From NCBI GenBank assembly GCA_049515555.1, contig JBEKTY010000018.1, positions 7,596 through 71,595 on the forward strand: DNA of 64,000 nt, read 5' to 3'. A program made the translations under genes and the position numbers. Shown here piece by piece: positions 49,901 to 58,580 of this stretch. The notes below the pieces were generated by a model. The model did no database searches. It worked only from the letters and a program-made list of their open reading frames with translations, and was not told the origin of the DNA. How positions within the stretch are numbered: position 1 is the stretch's first letter; the number at the start of each line of letters is the position of its first letter. This stretch comes from JBEKTY01 sp049515555. GTDB taxonomy: Bacteria; Planctomycetota; Planctomycetia; Pirellulales; Thermoguttaceae.

Positions 49901-52900
49901 ATGGGGCCGGTCCAGGTGCCGTCGCTTTTCAACTGGATGCTGACCGGCATGCCGGCCGGCGTGCCGGGCGGCGTGCCGGCCGGTGCAAGAACGTTGTAAG
50001 TCTTGGTGGAGCCTTGGACGGTGTAGCTAGCGGTGATGGGCACATTGTCGTTCGGGATGGGGTTACCCGCGGCATCCAGGGCGGCGACTTGCACGTTGAA
50101 GGCGGTGTCGGCCTGGGCCGTGGTCACGGGGGGGCCGCCGACCGGCGGGGCATGCTTGGCGGGCGCCGCCGTGCCCAGAAACACGACGTGCAGCGAGCTT
50201 ACCTTGACGGTCTGGTAAGCCCCGATGCAGGGCGGGTTGGTCACGGGGTCGCCACGCTGGTCGGTGCTGAGGCTGGCGATGCCCCCGCCGTTGCCCACGG
50301 CCGGGCTGCCGGGCAGCAGGGCCATGGTCAGCGTGGTCCCGCCGTAACGGCCCAAGGGGGCCAAGTAGGCGTTCTTGGCCACTACATTGTGCTTCTTCGC
50401 CTGCATGCCGGTCAGGCCGCCGGCCTTGCCGATCATGTTGTAGGAGCTGCCGGCGTCCGCGGCGCCGAGTATGTCCGTGCCCGTGCCGGTGCTAAGGGTA
50501 AGAGTGTTGCCGGCCACGATGGTGTCGGTCAGAATCAGGTAGCTGGAGCTGGCGGCGATGCCGCCCCCGCTATAGGCGCTATTGGCGGAGATGGTGGTGG
50601 CCGTGAGCGAGACCGAAGCGCCGGCCGCGCTAAAGATGGCGCCGCCTTGGCCGCATATGGCGCTTGGGTGGGCTGCGTTGCTGGCGGTGTTGCCGGAAAA
50701 GGTGCAGTCGGTGGCCGTCAGCGTGCCCGTGTTGTAAATGCCGCCGCCGTCACCGATTTGCCCCGAGGGGCCCGTGGCGCTGTTGTCGGCGATGGTGCAA
50801 TCGGTCAGCGTGGCCGTGCCCGTGTTATCGATGCCGCCGCCACTGGGAGAGCCGGCGGGGTTGACGGCCTTGTTGAGGACAACGTCGCAATTGGTGACGG
50901 TCAGTGTGCCGCCGTTGTCGATCCCGCCGCCCGTGGCGGCTTGGCCACCCTCGATAACCTGCCCGGTCAGGTCGAGCTGGGCCCCGTAATCGACCACATA
51001 TACGCCCGAGGCCCCGCCGCCGCTGACGAGGACCTGTCCGCCGCCGTCGATGGTGGTGATCCCGCTGCCGGCGTGCAGTTCCAGGGGCCCCTGTTCGAGC
51101 GTGACCGTGTCGGTACCCATCTGGGCCGGGGCGAACATGATGGTGTCGGAGATGCCGTTGGCGGCGTCGGTATTGGCCTGCTTGACCGCCGCGCGCAGGG
51201 TTCCCGGGGCGAGGCTCGCCGGGTCGGCGGCGCTGGTCACGAGCAACTGGGTCGCCGCGGGCTGCACCGCGCCAATGGTCGGCGGGAGCGAAGGGGGAAG
51301 GCCCAACGGGTTGCTGACCAGGTACAGGCCGTGGCCGGTAAAATGGTTCGCGGGAGGCGTGTACCCGGAGTATGTCTGGCGCGTGGAGACCCGGATGAGG
51401 TTGCTCGAGGCATTGCCGCTCTGGAGGGCCATCAGCTCGCCGTCGATCTCGAAGTACATTACCAGCGGGGTGCTCTCGAAGACGGCGGCGTCGATCACCG
51501 GGAGTAAGGTGTCCTGGGGGCCAATCCCTTCCGTCAAAGTGGTGACGGGTCCGCCGGCCGCCAGGGCCGGACTGCAAGACAGGGGGGGCATGGTCTGGTT
51601 CACCCCGCCGTAATTGCCCAGCGGGGCCAACAGGGGATTGATCGGGGCGCTGGCGGTGCCGACCTGGTTGCCATAGACGCCGCCTTTGATGCCCGTCAGG
51701 CCGGTGCCGTCGCCGATGAGGTTGCAGGCGCCGGCAACGCTGGCGTTAGCGAGGTCCGGGTAGAAGGGCGCGGTGGGGTTAGTGGGCGAATTGCCGGGCA
51801 CCAACCACTTGTTGCCGGCCACGATCGTGTCCACCAGGGTCAGCGAGTTGCCATAACCGCTGCTTCCGCCATAGATGCCGCCGCCTTGATAACCGGCGTT
51901 GCCGGAGATGGTGCTTGCGCTGACCGTCATCACGCCATTGTTATAGAGGCCGCCGCCCGCGCCTTGCCCGGTGCTGGACCCGGAGAGAGGGCCCGTGGCC
52001 GTGTTGCCGGCGAGAGTGGCCGTGTTGACCGTTACCGTGCCGCCGTCATTGTCGAGGCCGCCGCCGAACTGGGCTTTGTTGCCGCTGATCGTGCAGCCGT
52101 AGACGGTCATCGCGCCGGCGTTGTAGATGCCGCCACCCTCTTGCGTGGCGGCGTTGCCCGAGTAGGTATCGCTTTCCAGGCTGGCGATGCCGCCGGACGC
52201 ATTGGCGACGGCGCCCCCGGCCCAGGCGGTGTTCTTGGTGAAAACGTTGGGAGAGGAAGTAATCAGGGTGCCCGTGTTATAGATGGCGCCGCCCAGGCCC
52301 GTGGTGTTGCTGCCGGTCGCCGAGTTGCCGGTAAAGGTACAGTATTCGAGGGTCAGCGTGCCGGCGTTGTTAATGGCGCCGCCGTTGCCGGCGGTGCCGC
52401 CCGCCATGGTAAACCCGTTGAGCAACAGCGAAGCGCCCGAGTCGACCTGAAAGAGGTTGTCGCTGTCGCCGTTGAGAGTGATCCCGGTGCCCCAGATGGT
52501 CACGTTGGCACCGGGCGTCAGCACCAGGTTCCCCTCTTGCAGAAGGATGTCGTTGCCGCCGCTCAGGTTGGGAGCGAAAGAGATTGTGTCGTCGCAGCCC
52601 AGGGCGCCGTCCGCGTCGGCCCGGTTGACGGCCTCGCGCAGGGTGAGAATGTCCGTGGGCGTGGTAATAGAATCCTGACTGCTGTTGACTACGAGGCTCA
52701 CCTGCCGCGGCGTGATATTAAAACCGGCGGAGACGACCCCATTCAGGGTCCCGTCGGTGGCCATCAGAAAGTAGTCCTTGCCGGGCTGGCTGATGGAAAG
52801 ATCGCCGAAGGTGGCCACGCCGCCGACCGCCGCCTGCGTGGGCGTGCCGCCCAGCGTGCCGCTGTTGGCGCTGCCGTCGATAGCCACGGTCACGCTGGAG

Positions 52901-54939
52901 CTGTCTGTGGTGACCAGGTTGTTGTATTGGTCCTCGACCGACACCTGCACCGGGGGCGTAATGGTGGCACCCTCCAACGCGCCAGTGGGCTGGACGGTAA
53001 AGGCCAGCCTGAACGGCGCCCCCGCGGTTACGCTGAAGCTGTCGGAAGTGGCGCCGCTCAGCTTCCCGTCGGTCGCGGAGAGCGTGTAACCCGTGCCCGC
53101 CGTGTCGATCCAAAGGTTGTTGAACGTGGCCACGCCATCGACCGCCGCCACGGCCGCCGTGCCGCTCAGCGTGCCGTTGTCTGACAGCGCCAGGCTCACG
53201 ATGGAGTTGTCCGAGAGCACCACGTTGCCGGCGGCGTCCTCGACCGACACCTGCACCCTGGGCGTGCTCTTCTGCCCCGCCGTCGTGTTGCCCGGCTGCG
53301 TGCTGAAGACCAAATGGCTGGCCACCGTCGGCTGCACCGCGCCAAGGGCCGGCGCGCCCGGCAGGGCTAGGGCAGTGCCGCACTGGTCGTAAGCCATGTA
53401 AACACCGGCGTCGGCATTGTGACTCGTCGCCACGCTCATAAGCCCCCTTGAGACCGTGAGGGTGTCGTTGGCGAGATCGACGCCGGTGACCGTCATCTGT
53501 TCGCTGTCGATCTGGATGCCGATATCGAGGGCGGTGCTGGCGATGGCGGCCGGATCAACCACCGGGATGAAGGTCTGCGTGGCGTTGATCGTGGCCGTCA
53601 GGCTGGTGAGCGGCCCGCCGGTGCCCAGTGCCGGACTGGCAGACAGCAGAGGCATGGTCTCGGCCGGCCCGCCGTGGTTGCCCAGCGGGGCCAGCCGGGG
53701 ATCGATCGGCGCGATGCTCGTGCCCACTTGATTGCGGTAGAAGCCATTGATGAAGGGCGAGCCCGCGCCGTCGCCGATGAGGTTGTAGCTGCCCGCGGCG
53801 CCCCCGCCGCCGCTCATGTCGGGGTCGGAAGCGCCGGAGCCGGCCAGCGTGTTGCCGGCCACGATCGTGTCGTCCATGGTCAGAAAGGTGCTGTTATAGA
53901 TTCCGCCGCCTTGATAAGCTGCGTTGGCTGAGACCGTGCTGGCGCTGAGCGTCATGGTGCCGTTGTTATAGAGGGCGCCGCCCTGGCTGATCCCGGCCGG
54001 GGCGCCCGTGGCCGTGTTGCCGGCCAGCGTGGACGTGTTGATGGTCAGCGTGCCGCCGTCGTTGTAGAGGCCGCCGCCCAGCTCGGCCGTGTTGCCGCTG
54101 AGGGTCGAGAGGTAGACCGTCATTCTGCCGGCGTTGTAGATGCCGCCGCCCCACTGGCTGGCGGAGTTGCCGGAACAGGCGACGCTTTGCAGGTTCGCGA
54201 TGCCACCCGGCCCATTGGCGATGGCGCCCCCGTAGGCGGCGGAATTGTCGGTGAAGGTATCGGAGTAGGAAGTAACCAGCGTGCCCGTGTTATAGATGGC
54301 GCCGCCCAGGGGGCCGGTGATGTCCGAGCCGTTGGTCATCGCACCCTTGGCCGGCGCGGTCTTGTTGGGCAAGAGGGGGCCGGAAAACGCGTTTTGCGCC
54401 GTGTTGCCGGTAAAGGTGCACTCCTGAACGGTCAGCGTGCCGGCGTTGTCAATGGCGCCGCCGTCGCCGTTGGCGGCGCCGCCCGCCAGGGTTAGCCCCT
54501 CCAGAAAGAGCGTCCCGCCGGAGGCGACCTGAAAGATGCCGGCATTGTCGCCGTTGAGAGTGATCTGGGAGTAGCCCCAAATGCTCACGTTGGTTCCTTC
54601 CGCCACCTGCAGCGGCCCCATTGACAGGTAGATGTGTTGACCGTTCAGGTTGGAAGCGAAAGAAATCGTGTCGGCGGTGAGATAGGTGCCATCCTTGTTG
54701 GCTTGGGCTATGGCATCACGCAGGGTGTAAATGCCCGGCGTGCCAAGAGAATCCTGAGAACTGGTAACCGTGAGGATCGACAGGAGGCACCGGTCCTCGA
54801 GCTGCTCCAGGCCCAGCCGCAAGCCGCGCTGGCCCTGGGCCCGCGTGCGGCGACGGTAGTTGTTCTTCCCGGCCGTAAAGCCCCTATCGGTCCTCCTGCT
54901 AAAGGCGGCACTCAGGCGCTCAGTCAACGAGAATTTCAT
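46957..54939 (-). CDS. Giant exported beta-helix adhesin with C-terminal calpain-like protease domain
   Basis: 2660 residues from ATG 54939 (in-frame Met 55131 and 54969 are less likely). A basic N-terminus leads to GLEQLEDRCLLSILTV, the planctomycete export motif. Three beta-helix-type segments begin LTVTSSQDSLGTPGIYTLRD, LVVNSSQDSITTPTDILTLR and LLVTSAADPASLAPGTLRAA, each with many GGAIYN/GGGIYN and NSATG rungs. Between and after them are Ig-like domains (e.g. PGNTTAGQKSTPRVQVSVED). A calpain-type catalytic triad sits near the C-terminus: QQGGVGDCWVMAA (Cys 2212), GPHEYAILDCD (His 2374) and LLYNPHGD (Asn 2402); C-H and H-N spacings (162, 28) match calpains. The end has GDDLNGDNFNDI, a half-dockerin/EF-hand. 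The role is inferred: surface adhesion with autoproteolytic or peptidase activity. Confidence 0.88.
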   Translation of the reverse strand: MKFSLTERLSAAFSRRTDRGFTAGKNNYRRRTRAQGQRGLRLGLEQLEDRCLLSILTVTSSQDSLGTPGIYTLRDAIAQANKDGTYLTADTISFASNLNGQHIYLSMGPLQVAEGTNVSIWGYSQITLNGDNAGIFQVASGGTLFLEGLTLAGGAANGDGGAIDNAGTLTVQECTFTGNTAQNAFSGPLLPNKTAPAKGAMTNGSDITGPLGGAIYNTGTLVTSYSDTFTDNSAAYGGAIANGPGGIANLQSVACSGNSASQWGGGIYNAGRMTVYLSTLSGNTAELGGGLYNDGGTLTINTSTLAGNTATGAPAGISQGGALYNNGTMTLSASTVSANAAYQGGGIYNSTFLTMDDTIVAGNTLAGSGASDPDMSGGGGAAGSYNLIGDGAGSPFINGFYRNQVGTSIAPIDPRLAPLGNHGGPAETMPLLSASPALGTGGPLTSLTATINATQTFIPVVDPAAIASTALDIGIQIDSEQMTVTGVDLANDTLTVSRGLMSVATSHNADAGVYMAYDQCGTALALPGAPALGAVQPTVASHLVFSTQPGNTTAGQKSTPRVQVSVEDAAGNVVLSDNSIVSLALSDNGTLSGTAAVAAVDGVATFNNLWIDTAGTGYTLSATDGKLSGATSDSFSVTAGAPFRLAFTVQPTGALEGATITPPVQVSVEDQYNNLVTTDSSSVTVAIDGSANSGTLGGTPTQAAVGGVATFGDLSISQPGKDYFLMATDGTLNGVVSAGFNITPRQVSLVVNSSQDSITTPTDILTLREAVNRADADGALGCDDTISFAPNLSGGNDILLQEGNLVLTPGANVTIWGTGITLNGDSDNLFQVDSGASLLLNGFTMAGGTAGNGGAINNAGTLTLEYCTFTGNSATGSNTTGLGGAIYNTGTLITSSPNVFTKNTAWAGGAVANASGGIASLESDTYSGNAATQEGGGIYNAGAMTVYGCTISGNKAQFGGGLDNDGGTVTVNTATLAGNTATGPLSGSSTGQGAGGGLYNNGVMTVSASTISGNAGYQGGGIYGGSSGYGNSLTLVDTIVAGNKWLVPGNSPTNPTAPFYPDLANASVAGACNLIGDGTGLTGIKGGVYGNQVGTASAPINPLLAPLGNYGGVNQTMPPLSCSPALAAGGPVTTLTEGIGPQDTLLPVIDAAVFESTPLVMYFEIDGELMALQSGNASSNLIRVSTRQTYSGYTPPANHFTGHGLYLVSNPLGLPPSLPPTIGAVQPAATQLLVTSAADPASLAPGTLRAAVKQANTDAANGISDTIMFAPAQMGTDTVTLEQGPLELHAGSGITTIDGGGQVLVSGGGASGVYVVDYGAQLDLTGQVIEGGQAATGGGIDNGGTLTVTNCDVVLNKAVNPAGSPSGGGIDNTGTATLTDCTIADNSATGPSGQIGDGGGIYNTGTLTATDCTFSGNTASNAAHPSAICGQGGAIFSAAGASVSLTATTISANSAYSGGGIAASSSYLILTDTIVAGNTLTLSTGTGTDILGAADAGSSYNMIGKAGGLTGMQAKKHNVVAKNAYLAPLGRYGGTTLTMALLPGSPAVGNGGGIASLSTDQRGDPVTNPPCIGAYQTVKVSSLHVVFLGTAAPAKHAPPVGGPPVTTAQADTAFNVQVAALDAAGNPIPNDNVPITASYTVQGSTKTYNVLAPAGTPPGTPAGMPVSIQLKSDGTWTGPIVLHYPGTDKLTVTCGTINQGYSINVSQVQPTSFSVDSPAAGAVEVAGKVFNATVNAWDAGGLQPIGYKGPVWLSVVGGTAGNGMSCKMTDGTWTGPLIVTKAGKNVTLTATAGSLPCTPSGAFTVKAGNASKITVAVTVPGLVANTVTAGGQFTVAVSAFDGWSNPALFGNLTTKITCNPTQTVNIASSVMNAANTQQTNTVSLDQAGSFTLTVTLGSLPAYTCKVTVNAGPADHFVVTSQGNSVGVGAPILINVQAKDVEGNNTTCSGGGIMLSLQDYSSVISADPAHAFQPAVALPQGNIGLYYANVFIDEVGEESITAYTTTGPGVTGTMQNPINVTQPNDWYTQKLTNAAMQRVAREAHYYGNRAIGYNGMLQLFSTAEGQEMVYGPTVGNDLQTLLTNYNNSNVMLSPEVKWLTNAVINPDPHWVSFDASYYVRNTYGQTNIPMVYSDSSGDHFGVSGGGPGLAASAQLQALVNQWFLGTVYPSDNDPYDNISNQLPYSTPGGTLSLYGPTREPMFTDVQQGGVGDCWVMAAAAAVAYKFPGDIESMIHGNGNGTYTLHVYNCYSRLWQYVTVDNELPNGGGTYDSPSVYNNTVMWVALTEKACAEWNDWNHYAYSWLSGASPNQVSSNFYIAAMTGLGTYFNYFGGLSEPKWYDVRTNLKPTASMPNGRAVCLATHKSPPNGELMGPHEYAILDCDPSGDWSQTSDPSKCKFLLYNPHGDQAASTLATPINDTTTQTVQVTDASSIGPGDFIQIDSELMLVKSVDHDTQKLQVQRAYNTPPTVHLNPSPVYLSFDESGAWTQMENASVGSTDGGLTQPGLFTLTGDDLNGDNFNDISNNTGCPCVRTAGGSTAAAMRSASIPAAAADATRALIAAPGASPGGGNLPAMPLVQAATLDPPQWEPTPAAAATAANRLAALDAVLAANTFAGQGQSTGPAGGSLSGDDTDALFAADDPAAWRVKLAELKTGLRVAST

Positions 54940-55159
54940 CAGGTTGTCTCCACTTGCAGGCGAGTTCATCGGGATACACCCGATGGACCCAACACCTCGG
55001 TCGAAAACGACGGGCCCCCAGCGTGTACCAACACAATAGGGGGTACGAGCGACCCGGATTTTACCACAAGAATTCCGTTTGTCAACTTTTTTCGCCCCGA
55101 GGATTGAAGATTCTGCCGAGGGTGCTTTCATCGAAGAGCCCCCCGGTTAATGCGGCGGC

Positions 55160-55204
55160 TATTTCCGCCCTCCGCCTTGATCCTTCCGCCTTCCGCCTTC
55201 GGCA
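55160..55204. repeat. CCTTCCGCC word repeat
   Basis: CCGCCCTCCGCCTTGATCCT-TCCGCCTTCCGCCTTCGGC: tandem CCGCCTT words of the same low-complexity style as the AATCCC, TTGGTCATTGG and TTAGAAGTTAG words elsewhere. Confidence 0.55.
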
Positions 55205-56344
55205 TCAGCTTTGCCACATCGGGCGGGAGATGCCGGCGGCGGCGGGGACGAAGATCATCAGCGGCACCCAGGCCGCCAGGGCCGGGCCGATCAGGCAACT
55301 CCGGCCCAGCTCCCAGCAGCCCATCTCGAGCAACATCAGGGCCGCCACCACCCCCATGCACAGCCCGATGGCCATGAACACGTTGCGGCGCTCGCGGGTG
55401 ACGATCAGCGGCAGGCCCAAGAAGAGCAGGGTGAGGTCCAACAGCGGCTGCACGATCCGCGAGTGGATGGTAACGCGGACGTCGGCGCCGAAGTCGCAAC
55501 TGCGGTTCCGCAGCGTGTGGATCAACTCCGCCGTCGAGGCGAAGGCCCGCAGCGTCTTGCCGTCCTCGGTAAGCAGGTCGAAGGTTACGTCGCTGGTGAC
55601 GAAGGCCTGGCCGGGCGTGAGCCAGTCGGGACGGTCGCGGGGTGTGATCAGCACCGGCTTGCCCTCCCACAGCAGCGACGGCTTCTGAGGCAGGTTCTTG
55701 GGCTTCAGCACGTTGTCCAGGAGGTATCCGCCGGGCCGGCCGGCCGCCGGCGGCTGGTAATAGGCGTTGACCGCCGACCAGTGCTTGCCGTAATCGGCCA
55801 GCCCGGCCGGCACCAGGAAATCCGGGCTCTCGATGCGTCTCTCGGCGGGCACGGCCGTGCGCCCCGAAATGAGCACGTCGGTCAGGTTGTCGCGCTGCGG
55901 CAGCACGGCCTGCACCGAGTGCGTGCTCAGGTCCGAGGGCTGCTGGGCCAACTCCTCCTGGAATCGCGGAATGACAAACTCGCGATTGGCCGCGGCCAGC
56001 AGGATGATCGCCGCCGCTGCGATGAGCACCGGCGTGACGATCCGCCGCCGCGACACGCCGGCCGCCATGAGGGCCGTCATCTCGTTGTGCCGCTGGATCC
56101 AGGCCACCGTGAACATCGCCGCCATGAGCACCAGCAGATTACTGCACTGATCGAAGAAGAAGGTCGAATGCACGGCGTAGTAGACGCCAATCACCTTCAG
56201 CAGTTGTACGCCCTTGCCGCAGCGGAGGAAGGCCTCCAGGTGCGTAAAGGCGTCGAACACCACGTAAATCCCCGTCAGGCTGAAGAAGCAGATTATGAAC
56301 ACCTGCACGAACTGGCGGAGCAGATAGCGGTCGATGATCCGCAT
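55205..56344 (-). CDS. LptF/LptG-type permease of the LPS exporter
   Basis: 379 residues from ATG 56344, preceded by AGGAAG. It begins MRIIDRYLLRQFVQVFIICF (TM1 with the YxxR motif), has TM segments FFDQCSNLLVLMAAMFTVAW and VTPVLIAAAAIILLAAANRE, a large periplasmic beta-jellyroll (residues about 130-280) and C-terminal TM helices (LLDLTLLFLGLPLIVTRERR). The LptF and LptG half-transporters work with LptB to lift LPS from the inner membrane. Which of the two it is cannot be decided; only one copy is visible here. Confidence 0.88.
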   Translation of the reverse strand: MRIIDRYLLRQFVQVFIICFFSLTGIYVVFDAFTHLEAFLRCGKGVQLLKVIGVYYAVHSTFFFDQCSNLLVLMAAMFTVAWIQRHNEMTALMAAGVSRRRIVTPVLIAAAAIILLAAANREFVIPRFQEELAQQPSDLSTHSVQAVLPQRDNLTDVLISGRTAVPAERRIESPDFLVPAGLADYGKHWSAVNAYYQPPAAGRPGGYLLDNVLKPKNLPQKPSLLWEGKPVLITPRDRPDWLTPGQAFVTSDVTFDLLTEDGKTLRAFASTAELIHTLRNRSCDFGADVRVTIHSRIVQPLLDLTLLFLGLPLIVTRERRNVFMAIGLCMGVVAALMLLEMGCWELGRSCLIGPALAAWVPLMIFVPAAAGISRPMWQS

Positions 56345-56389
56345 GGCTTCCTGCTTGTAAGGTGAGTCAAGCCCTGGCGAGCCCGCGTT

Positions 56390-56482
56390 GTGGCCGGTCT
56401 CCGACCGAGCCACACCGCCGACCGCAGGTCTCCCGCCCCCCGGAGACCTTCGGTCGGGCTGCGGCGGGGTCGGGAGACCCGC
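56390..56482. repeat. Palindromic repeat, family H (GGTCTCCGACCG)
   Basis: Inner arms CCGACCGCAGGTCTCC (56418-56433) and GGAGACCTTCGGTCGG (56442-56457) differ by one base; outer GGTCTCCGACC / GGTCGGGAGACC words enclose them. It lies upstream of lptF/G, in the region also containing GGAGTGTGCCTGCTAC debris of family A at about 56519-56534. Confidence 0.85.
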
Positions 56483-56666
56483 GCCGAACTTGGGCACAAA
56501 TCGTTTTCTTCACAAGCTCGGAGTGTGCCTGCTACTTTCCATACCGTGAACGGTTATCCCTAAAATCTGCGGCAGCTTAGGTAAATAGGGGTTCCGAGTC
56601 AAGGGCGAAGGCGGAAAGGGCAAAGGGGGATTGCCAACACCGCGGCTTGCCGGGAAGATTACAAGT

Positions 56667-57527
56667 ATGACGCGTCTGTGGGTCGGCCGACGAGCGGACT
56701 TTGCGGTTGGGGGCGAGGGGGGTTCAAGGGCCCCGGAGTTGCCCGTTCTGCTACCCCGCCTCCGCCGTTGGCCTGGCCAGATGCGATCGAGCGTGGCGTG
56801 GCTGGCCGCGGCGATGCTCGATCTGGCCTATCCTCCCCGCTGTGCCTCGTGCGGACTGGAACTGCCGCCCGAAGGGCCCGGTGGCCCGCTATGTGCGGGC
56901 TGTTGCCGGATGCTGGGGCCGGAGGTTTGGGCCGGTTGCCGGCGTTGCGGGGCCGTAGTACCCGATGGCTCTTCGCCGACAGAGGGGTGCTACCTGTGCC
57001 GCCAGTCCAAGCTGCATTTCGATACGGTCGCCCCCTTGGGGGCCTACGCCGAAGGGCTCCGCCAGGCCGTGGTGCGCATGAAGCGGCGATCCGGCGAGTT
57101 GCTCTCGCGGGCCGTCGGCCAGTGGCTGGCGGAGCGCCGCGGCGACGAGTTGGCACAGTTCCGAGCAGACCTGATCGTGCCCGTGCCCATGCACTGGCGG
57201 CGGCGGCTGACGCGGGGCGCGAACAGTCCGGAAATCCTGGCCCAGTGCTTGGGCCGCCGGCTGAAAGTGCCCGTGGCACGCCTGTTGGTCCGCCGCCGGC
57301 ACACGCGGCCGCAAAAAGACCTGCTGCCGCGGGAGCGGTTTCAGAACGTCCGCGGCGCGTTCCGCCTGCGGCGCTTCGCCCGGTCGCTGCCCGAGGGCTC
57401 GCACGTTCTGCTGGTAGATGATATTCTAACGACGGGCGCCACGTGCAGCGAAGCGGCCGGCGTGCTCAAGCGGGCGGGGGCCGCGGCGGTCGCCGTCGCA
57501 GTAGTGGCCCGCGCCCAGGGCTCGTAG
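56667..57527 (+). CDS. comF: ComF-family phosphoribosyltransferase-like protein
   Basis: 286 residues from ATG 56667 (56631 and 56781 are other in-frame starts; the conserved part begins at about residue 50). A zinc-finger part has CASCGLELP, LCAGCCRM, CRRCGAVVP and CYLCRQS, four Cys pairs. The phosphoribosyltransferase part has DLIVPVPMHWRRRLTRGANS and the PRPP-binding loop VLLVDDILTTGATCSEAAGV. In competent bacteria ComF is needed for DNA uptake; elsewhere its role is unclear. Start uncertain. Confidence 0.85.
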   Translation: MTRLWVGRRADFAVGGEGGSRAPELPVLLPRLRRWPGQMRSSVAWLAAAMLDLAYPPRCASCGLELPPEGPGGPLCAGCCRMLGPEVWAGCRRCGAVVPDGSSPTEGCYLCRQSKLHFDTVAPLGAYAEGLRQAVVRMKRRSGELLSRAVGQWLAERRGDELAQFRADLIVPVPMHWRRRLTRGANSPEILAQCLGRRLKVPVARLLVRRRHTRPQKDLLPRERFQNVRGAFRLRRFARSLPEGSHVLLVDDILTTGATCSEAAGVLKRAGAAAVAVAVVARAQGS

Positions 57528-57589
57528 CGAAACATGGATTGAGCCGCCCGTTCGCGTCACAATAGGTGGCAGACAAGGATCCGATCACC

Positions 57590-58495
57590 ATGCCCATGCC
57601 CGATCTGCCGGCCCCGTCGAAGAGCCCGCTGCACCCCTTCCGCATCGCCGTGCTCCGGGGGTTGGGGGTGCTGGTGCCGCCGCTGCTGACGGTCGTGATC
57701 CTCGTGTGGGTCGTCAGCACCACGCAGCACTACGTGCTGGAGCCGGTCGATAGCGGGGCCCGGCAGGCCCTGGCATGGTTGCTCAGCGGTCAGATCCGCG
57801 AGGACCTGCGCGTGACCGATCCCGTAGAGCAAACGGCCATGGCCGACGGCCAAGTCTACCGCCGGATGGCCGATGGCACGTTCGTCCCGCTGGCCGTTTA
57901 CGACCGCGTCCGGCACGGACTGGATAGCGAGCCGCTGCCGCAGACCGGACTGGGGGTCTACCAGCGCTACGTCGGCCTGACTTATCTGCGTCCCTATTAC
58001 GCGATCCCCTGCTTCCTGGCCCTGTTCATCCTGCTGGTCTACCTGCTGGGCAAGTTCATCGCGGCGGGGATCGGCGCTTTCTTCTGGGAGGGAATCGAGC
58101 GGGCCATCAACCGCCTGCCCCTGGTGCGCAGTGTCTATTCCGCCGTGAAGCAGGTAAGCGATTTCTTCTTCACCGCCAAGCAGGCCCAGTTTGCAAGGGT
58201 CGTGGCCATCGAGTACCCGCGGCACGGCATGTGGAGTATCGCCTTTGTCACCAGCGAGGGACTCTCCGACGTCGGTGCGGTGGCCACCGAGCCGGTGCTG
58301 GGCGTGTTCATCCCCACCTCGCCCATGCCCATGACCGGCTACGCCCTGACCGTGTTGCGCCGCGAGGTGATCGACCTGAACATGAGCGTCGATCAGGCCA
58401 TCCAGTTCCTCGTCAGTTGCGGACTGGTCATCCCGACGCAAGAGCTGGAGCGCGTGCGGCAGCAACCAGGCGACCAGGCGCCGACGAAAAGCTGA
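57590..58495 (+). CDS. DUF502-family membrane protein
   Basis: 301 residues from ATG 57590 (AAGGA 10 bases upstream; a GTG at 57566 is an alternative). Two transmembrane segments: GLGVLVPPLLTVVILVWVVS (about 30) and IPCFLALFILLVYLLGKFIA (about 150). Between them a polar domain. Conserved motifs: RLPLVRSVYSAVKQVSDFF and RHGMWSIAFVTSEG, VFIPTSPMPMTGYALTVLRR, which define DUF502. Function unknown. Directly after comF and before hemC. Confidence 0.85.
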   Translation: MPMPDLPAPSKSPLHPFRIAVLRGLGVLVPPLLTVVILVWVVSTTQHYVLEPVDSGARQALAWLLSGQIREDLRVTDPVEQTAMADGQVYRRMADGTFVPLAVYDRVRHGLDSEPLPQTGLGVYQRYVGLTYLRPYYAIPCFLALFILLVYLLGKFIAAGIGAFFWEGIERAINRLPLVRSVYSAVKQVSDFFFTAKQAQFARVVAIEYPRHGMWSIAFVTSEGLSDVGAVATEPVLGVFIPTSPMPMTGYALTVLRREVIDLNMSVDQAIQFLVSCGLVIPTQELERVRQQPGDQAPTKS

Positions 58496-58496
58496 C

Positions 58497-58580
58497 GCTC
58501 AAATCTCAAATCTAAGATCTCAAATCCCCAATCCCCAATCCCTAATCCCTAATCCCTAATCCCCTAATCCCTATTTCCCC
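58497..58580. repeat. Family C words upstream of hemC
   Basis: AAATCTCAAATCTAAGATCT leads into (CCTAATCC)/(CCCAATCC) words at 58523-58573. The run ends 8 bases before the hemC ATG. Confidence 0.85.
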
